Both the position numbers and the translations under genes were made by a program. Shown one piece after another: positions 41,269-49,882 of a stretch of 64,000 nucleotides of DNA. Each line of letters starts with the position of its first letter. Within the stretch, counting starts at the first letter, position 1. The notes under the pieces are model-generated. The model was given only the letters and a program-made list of their open reading frames with translations, was not told the DNA's origin and ran no database searches. The stretch is from JBDNJM01 sp041687755 (GTDB taxonomy: Bacteria; Planctomycetota; UBA1135; GCA-002686595): NCBI GenBank assembly GCA_041687755.1, contig JBDNJM010000023.1, forward strand, positions 124,001 through 188,000, read 5' to 3'.

Positions 41269-42648
41269 TCAGGACTCCGAGACGCTGGTGCTGGTCTTGA
41301 CCTTGGACTTGGTCACGAGCGCGGGCCAAAACCCGATGATCTCGGTCGCCTTCGGCCGGCCGCCGGCGAAGCCGGTCACGCCGGGCGGGCCGCTGGTGAC
41401 CAGCGGGACGAGTTCCGAACCGAAGCGGTCGACCTTGGCCCGATCGGGGCCTTTCACGCCCATACGCAGGACGACCTCGCTGGGCTCCTGGGCCTCGGGG
41501 ACGTCGATGCCCGCGTGGCACTCGTTGGCGCCAACGAATTCGACCATGCGCTCCTCTTCGGAGTACTCGAACCCGTCGTACTCCAGCCGCTTCCACACGA
41601 TATCGGCGCAAGCGCGCGCCTTGTCGAGGGCCTCGGGACCGCTGACGGTCAGCTGCCCGGTGGACTTCCAGCCCTCGTGGTAGCTCAGCGACACCTTGTA
41701 GGTCGGGGTCGGGGGCGCGCCCTTCGCGCCGCTCACGCGGACCCGGTCGGGGCCGTCCTGTTCGATTTTTACGCTGGTGAAGTCGGCGATCACGTCCGGC
41801 GTCAGGTAGTTCGCGGGGTCGCCCATCTCGTAGCACAGCTGGTGCATGACTGTGTCGGTCGTGACCGCGCCGCCGGTGCCGTCGTGCTTCGTGACGGTGA
41901 ACGAGCCGTCTGCGCACGCCTCGATGATTGGGTAGCCGACCATCGCGAGGTTGTCGATGTTGCGCCAGTCGGTGTAGTTGCCGCCCGTGCACTGGGCGCC
42001 GCACTCGACGATGTGACCGGCGATCGTGCCGGCGGCCAACTTGTCGAATTCTTCTTCGGTCCACCCGAACTCGTGGATCAGCGGCCCGAGCACCAGGCCC
42101 GGATCCGTGCCGCGACCGGTGATCACGATCTGGGCGCCGCTGGCCAGGGCTTCGGCGATGGGGAAGGCGCCGAGGTAGACGTTCGCGCTGGTGACGGTGG
42201 TGCGCACGCCTGACAGGGGCGCGCCGGTCTCCATGTTGCTGAGCGATTCGCCTTCGGCCAACAGGGCATCGACGTCATCGAAGATGTCGTCGCCTTCGAC
42301 CGTCGCGACCTTGACGCCCTTCACGCCGTGCCTGCGCAGCACCTCAAGCACAGCGTCGCGGCAGGCCTTCGGATTCACGCCGCCAGCGTTCGCGATGACC
42401 TTGATGTCCTTCTCGAGGATCTCCGGGAGGATCCTGTCGATTAGCTTCACGAAGTCCGTGGCGTAGCCCTTTGACGGGTCGCGCCCACGCAGCTTTTGCA
42501 TGATGCTGAGGGTCACCTCGGCGAGGTAGTCGAGCGTGAGGTAGTCGAGCGGTCCCTCGCGCACGAGGCGCACGGGGCCGAGGATCGAGTCCCCCCAGAA
42601 TCCCTGGCCGTTGGCGACCAGAACCTTGTCCTTTTTCGGGCTAGTCAT
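41269..42648 (-). CDS. AtuA-family (DUF1446) protein
   Basis: 459 residues. DUF1446 features: VLVANGQGFWGDS at the start, DIKVIANAGGVNPKACRDAVLEVL, VTSANVYLGAFPIAEALASGAQIVITGRGTDPGLVLGPLIHEFGW, CGAQCTGGNYTDW and VGYPIIEACADGSFTVTKHDGTGG. In Pseudomonas AtuA belongs to acyclic-terpene (citronellol/geranyl-CoA) use, but most homologues have other, unknown acyl-CoA-related roles. First gene of a three-gene operon with an AtuA-like small subunit and Pta. No carboxylase or dehydrogenase genes are next to it, so the terpene pathway is not supported here. Confidence 0.83.
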   Translation of the reverse strand: MTSPKKDKVLVANGQGFWGDSILGPVRLVREGPLDYLTLDYLAEVTLSIMQKLRGRDPSKGYATDFVKLIDRILPEILEKDIKVIANAGGVNPKACRDAVLEVLRRHGVKGVKVATVEGDDIFDDVDALLAEGESLSNMETGAPLSGVRTTVTSANVYLGAFPIAEALASGAQIVITGRGTDPGLVLGPLIHEFGWTEEEFDKLAAGTIAGHIVECGAQCTGGNYTDWRNIDNLAMVGYPIIEACADGSFTVTKHDGTGGAVTTDTVMHQLCYEMGDPANYLTPDVIADFTSVKIEQDGPDRVRVSGAKGAPPTPTYKVSLSYHEGWKSTGQLTVSGPEALDKARACADIVWKRLEYDGFEYSEEERMVEFVGANECHAGIDVPEAQEPSEVVLRMGVKGPDRAKVDRFGSELVPLVTSGPPGVTGFAGGRPKATEIIGFWPALVTKSKVKTSTSVSES

Positions 42649-42825
42649 GGTGAGGCCCGCAGTCTACCCGTCCAGGCCTGAGAGGCCAGAGCGAGGGGGC
42701 GCCCGCCGGGAGGGCCGGCTGCGCGCGGGGGGGGCGGGGCGCCTGGCGTTGGGGCGGCGGCCCCTCAAGTCGGGCTCGGGCGGGAGTCGGTCGGGGATTG
42801 CCGAGCGCTCACGGAGAGTCCCTTC

Positions 42826-42900
42826 ACGGGGGCCCCATGAACGGGGGCCCCATGAACGGGGGCCCCATGAACGGGGGCCCCATGAACGGAGGCTCCATGA
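42826..42900 (+). repeat. 15-bp tandem repeat with palindromic core
   Basis: Five units of ACGGGGGCCCCATGA: four identical (42826-42885) and one variant ACGGAGGCTCCATGA (42886-42900), with a partial sixth. Each unit carries the palindrome GGGGGCCCC (GGAGGCTCC in the variant, where both arms changed together). It lies in a 440-bp gap upstream of the AtuA operon. The open plus frame through it (MNGGP repeats) has no supporting protein features. Confidence 0.88.
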
Positions 42901-42944
42901 ACGGGGGAGCCGTCCGTCGGGGCTCCGGCATCCGGCCTCCGGCT

Positions 42945-42980
42945 ACGGGATCTCTACGAACTACGGGGTCTCTACGAACA
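42945..42980 (+). repeat. 18-bp direct repeat, two units
   Basis: ACGGGATCTCTACGAACT followed directly by ACGGGGTCTCTACGAACA, 16 of 18 positions identical. It sits 45 bp after the 15-bp array in the same gap. No gene or promoter is apparent in this 42649-43089 interval apart from these repeats. Confidence 0.75.
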
Positions 42981-43089
42981 GGGGCCGCGCTTGGCGGCCC
43001 CTGCGATTCTCGTCCTGGCCTGGGGGGCGATGCCGTGCTGCGGTTCGTTCGGGACCGGGCTCGGGGGCATCGCCAGGCGCCGGCAGGCC

Positions 43090-43836
43090 CTACTTGCGGT
43101 TCAGGTCGATCTCGCCGAGTCCGGTGCTGGCCTCGAGTCGGCCGATCGTGTTGCCGTCGCCCTCGACGTCGCCCAGCCCCGTGTCGGCGCTGAGGAGATC
43201 GATGCTCGAGTCGTCGACGTCCACGTCGCCGAGCCCGGAGTCCAGCACCGCGTGGGCCGCCAGGACGCCTTCGAGATCGATGTCGCCGAGCCCGGAGTTG
43301 GCCTCGAGCAGGTCTGCGCTGCAGTTGCGCACGCGGATGTCACCGAGACCCGAGGAGAGGTCCATGTGCGTGAGCTCATCGAGGCCCCGCACGGTCACGT
43401 CGCCGGAACCGGTCGCGAGGCGCAGCTCCGTCGCGATGGCGATCGACTCCACGTCGAGGTCCCCGTGGTCGGTCGAGAGGTGGATCGAGTGCAGGGGCTG
43501 TCCGATCTCGAAGCGCACCCACTCCGCGGCGACGGGTCGGCCGTCCTCGGCGACAAGGGTCAGGCGCCCGTCCGCGAACGCGAGCGCTCCGTCGCGCGGG
43601 TAAACCTCGCGCAGGCCGGCGACGACGCGGCTCTCGCCCTCGATCCGGATCACGTTCACGTCTCCGAACGAGGAGTCGAAGGCGAGCGGTTGGTCGGTCA
43701 GGTCGCCCAGGACCAGGCCGACGGTGCGCTCGTACTGGAGCTCATACCCGTCGACAACGAAGCTGGAATCGTCGTCGTCCCAGCTGATGTTGCAGCTGGA
43801 AAAGGTCAGGGCGAGGAGCAGGGCGTAGGGGCGCAT
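43090..43836 (-). CDS. Lipoprotein with DUF4097-like beta-helix repeats
   Basis: 248 residues. The signal ends in SSC (lipobox-like FSSC, Cys15). After an acidic start, the C-terminal half repeats a roughly 20-residue unit around SGLGDIDLEG: TGSGDVTVRG, SSGLGDIRVRN, NSGLGDIDLEG, DSGLGDVDVDD, TGLGDVEGDG and TGLGEIDLNR. This is the right-handed beta-helix pattern of DUF4097/putative-adhesin proteins. Anchored outside the inner membrane or in the outer membrane; function unknown. Start ATG 43836 begins the signal peptide. Divergent from the lamin-tail gene. Confidence 0.75.
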   Translation of the reverse strand: MRPYALLLALTFSSCNISWDDDDSSFVVDGYELQYERTVGLVLGDLTDQPLAFDSSFGDVNVIRIEGESRVVAGLREVYPRDGALAFADGRLTLVAEDGRPVAAEWVRFEIGQPLHSIHLSTDHGDLDVESIAIATELRLATGSGDVTVRGLDELTHMDLSSGLGDIRVRNCSADLLEANSGLGDIDLEGVLAAHAVLDSGLGDVDVDDSSIDLLSADTGLGDVEGDGNTIGRLEASTGLGEIDLNRK

Positions 43837-44181
43837 ATCGTGGAGGGGCGGCGATGAAGGCCGGGCCGATGGGGCCCGGCGGGGGGGGGCAGAGGGGGCT
43901 CGGGGCGAGGCCCCTCGATCCATAGGCCTATTCGTGCGGCCCCCAGGGGGATTTCGAGCCGAGTTCACAAGCTCTTCACACGCTCCTGGGATGCGACTTC
44001 CCATTTGCCCCTTATCCTCTTCGGCCCCGAGCTCGACGTCAGCCCCCCTCCCGGGAGCCGCCGTCGTCGGCCCGCTCGGGCTCGATTCCGGCGCGGCATG
44101 CCACCGCCGTCCGGGAGTCTCGACCTCGAGCGGGGACCGCATCCGCGGGCCCCGCATCCAGAAACCGAAACCCAACCCCCC
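43837..44181. other. Divergent promoter region, 345 bp
   Basis: Lies between two genes for exported proteins transcribed away from each other. It has a run of nine G (about 43880-43888) and a moderately AT-richer stretch at 43965-44030 (AAGCTCTTCACACG). No confident promoter hexamers or operator were found. Confidence 0.45.
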
Positions 44182-45732
44182 ATGTCCATCAAGGCAACTC
44201 TCGGCTTCGCTCTCGGCGTCGCCACGCTTGCTCCCGCCGCTCTCGCGCAGAACGAGACCGGCACCGGCTGCCCCGGCTTCCAGGGCATCGTCCCGACCCT
44301 CGAGCTGCGCGATCAAGTGCAGCTTGGCCAGGTCGCGATCGCGGACGTCACCGGCGCCCCGAACACCAGCAGCCTGCTGCTCGGTAGCTTCAACAACAAT
44401 AACTACCTGGGCCTGCCGCTCCCCCTGGACCTGGGCCTGATCTTCCCCGAGCTGCCCGGTTGCAACCTGTACCAGAACCCGGTCGTCCAGATCCCCTTCG
44501 TGCACGATGCGAACGGTGACGCGACGGTCGGCCTCGGCGGCTGGGTCGCGGGCGCTACCGCCTACTTCCAGGTCTACAACCTCGACCTCGACGTCATCGG
44601 CCTCACCCAGTTCGGCGGCTTCTCAGCCGGCTACGACACCGCCTCGCTGCCGGCCGCCGGCACCGCGAACGCCGGTGACCTCGTGATCACCGAGATCATG
44701 TACGACCCGGGCTTCCCCGACGTCAACGACGCGGAGGGCGAGTGGCTCGAGGTCTTCAACACCACCGGCTCCGACATCGACATTGAGTACTGGACGCTTC
44801 GCGACCAAGACTTCGACAGCCACGTGATCGACAACGGTGGCGCCGGCGTCGTCGTGCCCGCGGGCGGCTTCGCCGTGCTGGGCAACAGCGCCGACACGAG
44901 CCTCAACGGCGGCTACACCGCCAACTACGTGTTCAACGGCACGTTCGGCACTCCGTGGGCCTTCCTGCTCTCCAACAGTGGCGACGAGATCGAGCTGGTT
45001 GACGGCGCTGGCACCGTGGTCGACGGCGTCGCCTACACCGGCGGCACCCCGTGGCCGGACGGCAACGGCGAGTCCATCCAGCTCGACGCGGCAGCGACCG
45101 ACGCGACCCTCAATGACGACCCCGCCAACTGGTGTGTCGCCGTGACCGGCTTCGGCGCCGCGAACCAGCTCGGCAGCCCGGGCAGCATCAACGACGGCTG
45201 CGTCGTGATCCCGCCCGTCATCGAGACCGGCGAGCTGATCATCACCGAGGTGATCCAGAACCCGAGCGCCGTCGGCGACGGCTCCGGCGAGTGGTTCGAG
45301 ATCTTCAACACCACGGGCGGCGCGATCGACATCGAAGGCTACGTGATCCGCGACAACGACAGCGACTCCCACACCATCGCGAACGGCAGCCCGCTGCTCG
45401 TGCCCGCGGGCGGCTTCCTCGTCTTCGGCAACAACGGCGACGTGGGCACCAACGGCGGCGTCAACGTGGACTACGTCTACGGCACCGGCTTCTTCCTCTC
45501 CAACTCGGGTGACGAGCTGGCGATCGAAGACGGCGCGGGCAGCCTGTTCGACATCATCGTCTGGGACAATGGCGCGACCTTCCCCGACCCCAACGGCGCG
45601 TCGATGAACCTGAACCCGAGCTTCTTCTCGGCGGCCGGCAACAACGACGGCACGGTCTGGTGCGAAGCCACCACGCCGTACGGCGACGGCGACCTCGGCA
45701 CCCCCGGCGCGTCGAACGACGCCTGCCTGTAG
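44182..45732 (+). CDS. Secreted protein with two lamin-tail domains
   Basis: 516 residues. Signal peptide MSIKATLGFALGVATLAPAALAQ. After about 145 residues come two lamin-tail (LTD) domains. The first is at about 165-340 (LVITEIMYDPGF, GEWLEVFNTTGSDIDI, DSHVIDNG...VVPAGGFAVLG, FLLSNSGDEIELVDG). The second is at about 350-515 (LIITEVIQNP, GEWFEIFNTTGGAIDI, LVPAGGFLVFGNN, FFLSNSGDELAIEDG). Bacterial LTDs occur on secreted nucleases and surface proteins, but no catalytic domain is present here. Followed by two terminator-like hairpins. Confidence 0.85.
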   Translation: MSIKATLGFALGVATLAPAALAQNETGTGCPGFQGIVPTLELRDQVQLGQVAIADVTGAPNTSSLLLGSFNNNNYLGLPLPLDLGLIFPELPGCNLYQNPVVQIPFVHDANGDATVGLGGWVAGATAYFQVYNLDLDVIGLTQFGGFSAGYDTASLPAAGTANAGDLVITEIMYDPGFPDVNDAEGEWLEVFNTTGSDIDIEYWTLRDQDFDSHVIDNGGAGVVVPAGGFAVLGNSADTSLNGGYTANYVFNGTFGTPWAFLLSNSGDEIELVDGAGTVVDGVAYTGGTPWPDGNGESIQLDAAATDATLNDDPANWCVAVTGFGAANQLGSPGSINDGCVVIPPVIETGELIITEVIQNPSAVGDGSGEWFEIFNTTGGAIDIEGYVIRDNDSDSHTIANGSPLLVPAGGFLVFGNNGDVGTNGGVNVDYVYGTGFFLSNSGDELAIEDGAGSLFDIIVWDNGATFPDPNGASMNLNPSFFSAAGNNDGTVWCEATTPYGDGDLGTPGASNDACL

Positions 45733-45752
45733 GTCCTGAGTCGAGCGACTGA

Positions 45753-45777
45753 CCGGCCTCCGCTTTGGCGAGGCCGG
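45753..45777 (+). terminator. First of two hairpins after the lamin-tail gene
   Basis: CCGGCCTC (45753-45760) pairs with GAGGCCGG (45770-45777) across a 9-nt loop, 20 bp after the stop codon. No T-tract follows directly. It probably acts with the next hairpin. Confidence 0.5.
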
Positions 45778-45792
45778 GGCAGTGCTCCCGAA

Positions 45793-45832
45793 CGGGGGCG
45801 GCGCACCGCAGGGTGCGTCGCCCCCGTTTTCG
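45793..45832 (+). terminator. Strong intrinsic terminator
   Basis: A 15-bp stem CGGGGGCGGCGCACC / GGTGCGTCGCCCCCG with one G-T pair and a GCAG tetraloop is followed by TTTTCGTT. This is the clearest Rho-independent terminator in the window, ending transcription from the lamin-tail gene. Confidence 0.85.
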
Positions 45833-45961
45833 TTGTGGGGCGGGGGGGGGCGGTGGTCGAGCAGGCCCGGGGCGGTGGTCGAGCCGCGAGCCGGTGTGCC
45901 GGAGCCATTTCGACAAACTCCGCCGTCAGGGCCACGGCCTGCTGCTGCAGCCGCTGGGCAG

Positions 45962-48661
45962 TCACGGACGGTCGAAGCGCAGAACCTGGCCCGCCGCAGG
46001 GGTCCCGATTGGAGTGGGACGCCCTGTGCCGACCGCGAAGCCGTCGCCGTCGAACAGGCCGCTTACCCAGCGCGTTCCGTCGAACGCGCCGCTGTTCGCG
46101 CTGCCGAGCGTGCTGTCGTCGGCCGCGTCGAGCCAGAGCAGCGCTCCGCGGACGGGTGCCGAGAAGTCCGGCCGCTCGGCTCGCGGCCCAGCACGGCCAG
46201 GGCCGCTCCGTCCGGGGAGACCAGGAACTCCGCCGAGGCGAGGCTGACGTCGGTCAGGCCCCGGGACCATTGCACCTGTCCGTCGAATCCTGAGAAGCGC
46301 GTGATTCGCGGCGTTTGCTGCCCGCCGAGGCTGCCGTAGTCGAGCAGCACGAAGACGTCGCCGCGGGGAGAAGTCCGAATTCGAAGGAGGCCCTCCAGGC
46401 CTGGGGTCGTGCCGGCCAGGCCTTGCACAGGGTCAGCGAATACGAGAACGAGCGGGGCTCCGCTCGCGCCGTCGTAGGCGCTGACGAACGGGACGCGCTC
46501 GAACGAAACCTGGTCGGGATGGCGGACGGTTCCCGCCAGTAGAACGTTGCCTGTCCCGGGGTCGACGGCAAGGTCTCGGATGTCGATGGGCTGATCGCTG
46601 AGCCGCTGCGCGAGATCGTCCGCGATGCTCCAGAGCGGCGAGCCGTCGAGCGGAGCGAACGCGGTGATCAAGACCACGGAGTCGGACGGGGAGGCGTCCG
46701 CGGCCAAGACAACAATGCCTGAAGCCGGAGCGGTCGCCGGCCCCAGCAGACGCTCAAGGTAAGTGCGAAATCCTCGCCGAACGGAGCCGGCCAGGCGATT
46801 AGCTTCTGCGAGCTGGAGGCGCCGTCGGCTCCGTTCAGGGCCGTGAGCCCGACACGTCGTGGCTGAGAACTGAACACGCCCCTCGCCGGGTCGGCCTCCC
46901 ACAGGATCCAGGATCGGTCGGGGTCGTCGAGGCGGAGGATCCGGAGCGGGTCGTCGACCGGTGGGAGGAGGACGTGGTCCCTTTGCGAGCGCCCGGTCGA
47001 GCCCACGAAGTCCTCGACGAGTTGAGGGGCGTTCGAAAAGGAGTCGTTGGTCTCGCGCGCGCGGCTGAGGTGCCTGCCCGAGGTGCTGAAGCTGAGCCTG
47101 GGCGGCCTGCCGACGGGTGGAAGCGCGAACTTGCCGTTCGCGGAGCCCGTTGAGGGGTCCAGGAGGGTGATCCGCTGCCGCCCGGAGTTTTCCAGATCGA
47201 GCGGGACTTCGTTCGTCAGGGAGACGGGCCCGAGCAGCTGGGATACGCCGACGGCGGCGAGGCTGCCGTCTTGCTCCAGGCGCCGCAGCAGGGCGACAGG
47301 GGCGCCGGTCTCGAGCAGAAGGTTGCGCTCCCCGGTGACCTCGACTTGGCCCGAGTCCGGGTCGAGGGCGCGCGCCCTGAACCCGCCGCGCTGCTCCGCG
47401 GTGCGCTCTCGCGAGATGAGGAGCGGTATGGAAGGTTGGGGCCCCGCGGGGATCGGCAGCAGCTCGAAGCTCGTTTGCGTGCTGGGGCTCACGAAGTTGC
47501 GACCCCACAGGAGCGAGTAGTCCCGCAGGTCTCAAGCCTCGACGCGGGTGTACTGAGGGGCCCTGAAGAACGCTCCGACCTCGAGGCGCCCGGCGACCAT
47601 CAGTCGATCGCCCGCCGCGTCGAGAGCGAACACGAAGCCCTCGGTCTCCTGAGTGCCAAGCCGCTTTCCGGTCAACGCGTTGAGCCGTACCAAGAAGCCC
47701 CCGAACCCATTCCCGCAGAGCAGCTGCCCGCGCTTGGCGCCGAGCAAGAGGGAGCTGGTGCCGCTCTCGATCGGGACCCGGTGCTGGGGGCCCCCGAATC
47801 ATCGCGCGTGTCGACGAACCAGTCCCCGTTGAAGTACAGGACGTGGATCCGGTACTGGATTCGATCGGGCGCCGCCCCGGCCCCCGGAGCCGCCCAGCTC
47901 GAGACGAGGTGAGCGAACACGACGGCTGAGTCGTAGCGGCTGGACCGCTGCTGCCACAGCTCTTCGCCAGTTTCGCCGTCCAGGCAGGCCCAGACGGGAT
48001 CGTCGTCGTCGCTGTTCTGCTCGAGGGCGCAGCCTGCCGTGACGACTCGCTGGCCGTCGCCGCTGACCTGGATCGAGCCTTCGCCATGCATGGACCCGAA
48101 CCTGACTGAAGTCCGCCAGGCCAGCTCGAGACCTTCGATCTCGAAGCGGTAGACCAGCACTTCGTCCGCGCTCCACTGGTCGAGAAACACCGCCGTGTGC
48201 TCCGCGTCCGCGGTCAACGACATGGACCGGATGCTCCCGGAGACCGGCTTCAGGAGGCCCAGGTCGAGGCGCTGCGTGGACTGGCCAGTCGCCGCAGAAA
48301 AGCGCCTTAGCCATCGCCGGGCCGGGGCGTTCGGTCCGGCCCGCTCGGTCTTGAGCGTGACGAAGCTCGAGCCATCTCCCTGGTGCGTCGCGCCCCAGAC
48401 CTCATCGACCCAGGGCAGATCCCGGCCCCAGATCAAGTCGCCGGTCGCCAGGTCCCGGCACTCCAGCCGCGCGGTCGTTCGACCCTGCAGGCTCGTCGGG
48501 ATCGCCGCGAAAACCCGGCCGTCGACCGCGGTCACCGCGGCGGTCTCCTCATCGGCGGGGTCGTAGCCCGTGATGTCGGTCCGCCAGGTTTGGACCTGGG
48601 CAGGGGCTGGGCTGGCGAAGGCGAGGACGGCGAGCAGGGCAGCGAAGGGCAGGTTCGGCAT
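45962..48661 (-). pseudogene. Decayed secreted beta-propeller (PQQ-like repeat) gene
   Basis: A 2.7-kb coding region, about 900 residues if intact. It begins with a signal peptide (MPNLPFAALLAVLAFASPAPA) and propeller-like strands (CRDLATGDLIWGRDL, CLDGETGEELWQQRS). The reading frame breaks three times: near 47786-47795 (run of G5C5), near 46768 (run of A3) and near 46187 (run of C3). Each break is repaired by adding one base. An in-frame TGA also interrupts it at 47532-47534. Sensible sequence continues across every break, for example LLLGAKRGQLLCGNGFGGFL, VVLAADASPSDSVVLITAFA and ALLWLDAADDSTLGS. Either a true pseudogene or homopolymer errors in the assembly. Confidence 0.75.
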
Positions 48662-49028
48662 GCCCCGAGGCTAGCAGCCTGTCTGGGTAGTGGCCGCGCC
48701 AGGTTGAAGGCCCTACAGCGGGCCCTCAGGCGCACCCTCCGGCGCGCTACCACGGCGCCGGCGCGGATTGGGGGTCAGGTCGATCCTCCCCGGTGCCCGC
48801 TCACGCTGCCGAAGCTGCTAGCCCGCATTCTTCATCAGCCTGCGCCGACTTCGCACCCAACCGCCCGCCTTCGTCGGCCTCTTCGCCCCTGGACGCATCT
48901 TGGTCACGCGGCTGTCCTCGACGATCCGCGGATGGACGCCGCGCTCGCGCTCCTGAGTCCAGGGGGGGGGCGAGGTTCGGCGACTCGGACTCCTTGGCGA
49001 CTGCGCCAGCGGCGGCGCTGGGCCTGAC
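48662..49028. other. Intergenic region, nothing recognised
   Basis: 367 bp between the decayed propeller gene and the DUF309 stop. It is moderately less biased in composition, with a run of nine G at 48963-48971. No conserved frame, repeat or RNA was seen. Confidence 0.5.
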
Positions 49029-49634
49029 TCAGCTTGCAGGGCAGGGCCAGAGCGCCGGACGGTTCCGCCAGGCGGCGGGGCCGAGGGGCGCGAACTTGTC
49101 GAGGTCGCCTACGAACCGAGTGAGGTCCAGCTCGCAGCCGGGGGAATCCAGCGGGCGGCTGAGCTTCTCGGCGCCCTTGTACAGCAGCCGCAGTGCGGGC
49201 TCGCGCTCGGCGAGGCGCAGCTTCAGGCAGCCGGCGGCCACCTGGATCAGTCCCTGCAGCGTGCGCGCCTCGTCGGCGCGAGCCGGGTCTCGCCGAGCGT
49301 TCTGCCAGGCCTGCTCCCACGCCTCGTGGGCCTCCCACAACAGGCCGGCGTTGTAGAGGTCGGCGCCAAAGAGCCAGGCCTCCCCGTCGCTCGCGCAGGG
49401 GGCCTCGGCGGGGCGCACGCGCAGGGCGGCGAGCGGGTGCCCGGGCAGGAACGGCCGGCGCGGGAGCGGGATCGTCGTCAGGCGCGGAGTTCGCGCGCCG
49501 CGGTGCGGCGTCGCCGGAGCGTCCGGTGCGACTCCTGTGTCCGGATGCGGCCGTGCAGCACCGCGCCCACGGTCCTCGCCGTCGCCAGGCGAGCCGTCTT
49601 GGGCGCTGCGGGGGTCGGGGGCGGCCGGTTGCAT
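49029..49634 (-). CDS. DUF309-domain protein
   Basis: 201 residues. The DUF309 core lies at about residues 88-150: DLYNAGLLWEAHEAWEQAW followed by ARTLQGLIQVAAGCLKLRL, the two helices of the family with the WExHE/WE motif. The first 80 residues are proline/arginine-rich and not conserved, so the true start could lie further in. The family is small, helical and uncharacterised; some members sit near phosphorelay or metal genes, but nothing here points to that. Confidence 0.75.
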   Translation of the reverse strand: MQPAAPDPRSAQDGSPGDGEDRGRGAARPHPDTGVAPDAPATPHRGARTPRLTTIPLPRRPFLPGHPLAALRVRPAEAPCASDGEAWLFGADLYNAGLLWEAHEAWEQAWQNARRDPARADEARTLQGLIQVAAGCLKLRLAEREPALRLLYKGAEKLSRPLDSPGCELDLTRFVGDLDKFAPLGPAAWRNRPALWPCPAS

Positions 49635-49791
49635 GCCTCGAGCATAGCTGCGGGGCGGGCCCGAGGCCGTGGCTCGTTCGGGCGAGCCCGGCCGGCGGGG
49701 GCCGCTGCTCGATCAGATCCCTTGACGGGGGGGGAGCGCCCGGAGCCCGGTCCAGGCTCCCGCCGTCCGCTCCGCAGCTCTTTTCGAACGC

Positions 49792-49830
49792 AATCGGGGC
49801 GGGACCCGCCATGCGGATCCCGCCCCGATT
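49792..49830. other. Strong hairpin downstream of a minus-strand gene
   Basis: AATCGGGGCGGGA (49792-49804) is the exact reverse complement of TCCCGCCCCGATT (49818-49830), with an inner CCGC/GCGG pair. It lies 52 bp past the 3' end of the acidic secreted-protein gene (minus strand). A T-tract is absent on the minus strand, so it may stabilise the 3' end or terminate inefficiently. Confidence 0.6.
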
Positions 49831-49882
49831 CGTCGCTGCGGACGCCGCGCCGCCCACCGAGGGCGGCGCGAGTCCCGACGCT

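Noticed and set aside
40917..42648. Acyclic-terpene degradation cluster
   Set aside because: AtuA homologues alone do not define it; geranyl-CoA carboxylase, dehydrogenase and AtuB-H partners are absent.
42837..43193. Small plus-strand protein with MNGGP repeats
   Set aside because: The repeat translates only because 15 bp preserves frame; the rest is unconserved Arg/Gly-rich sequence and overlaps the antisense lipoprotein gene.
47532..47534. In-frame TGA as a selenocysteine codon
   Set aside because: The gene also has three frameshifts, the residue is not at a redox motif, and no selenoprotein machinery was seen. Decay or sequencing error is simpler.
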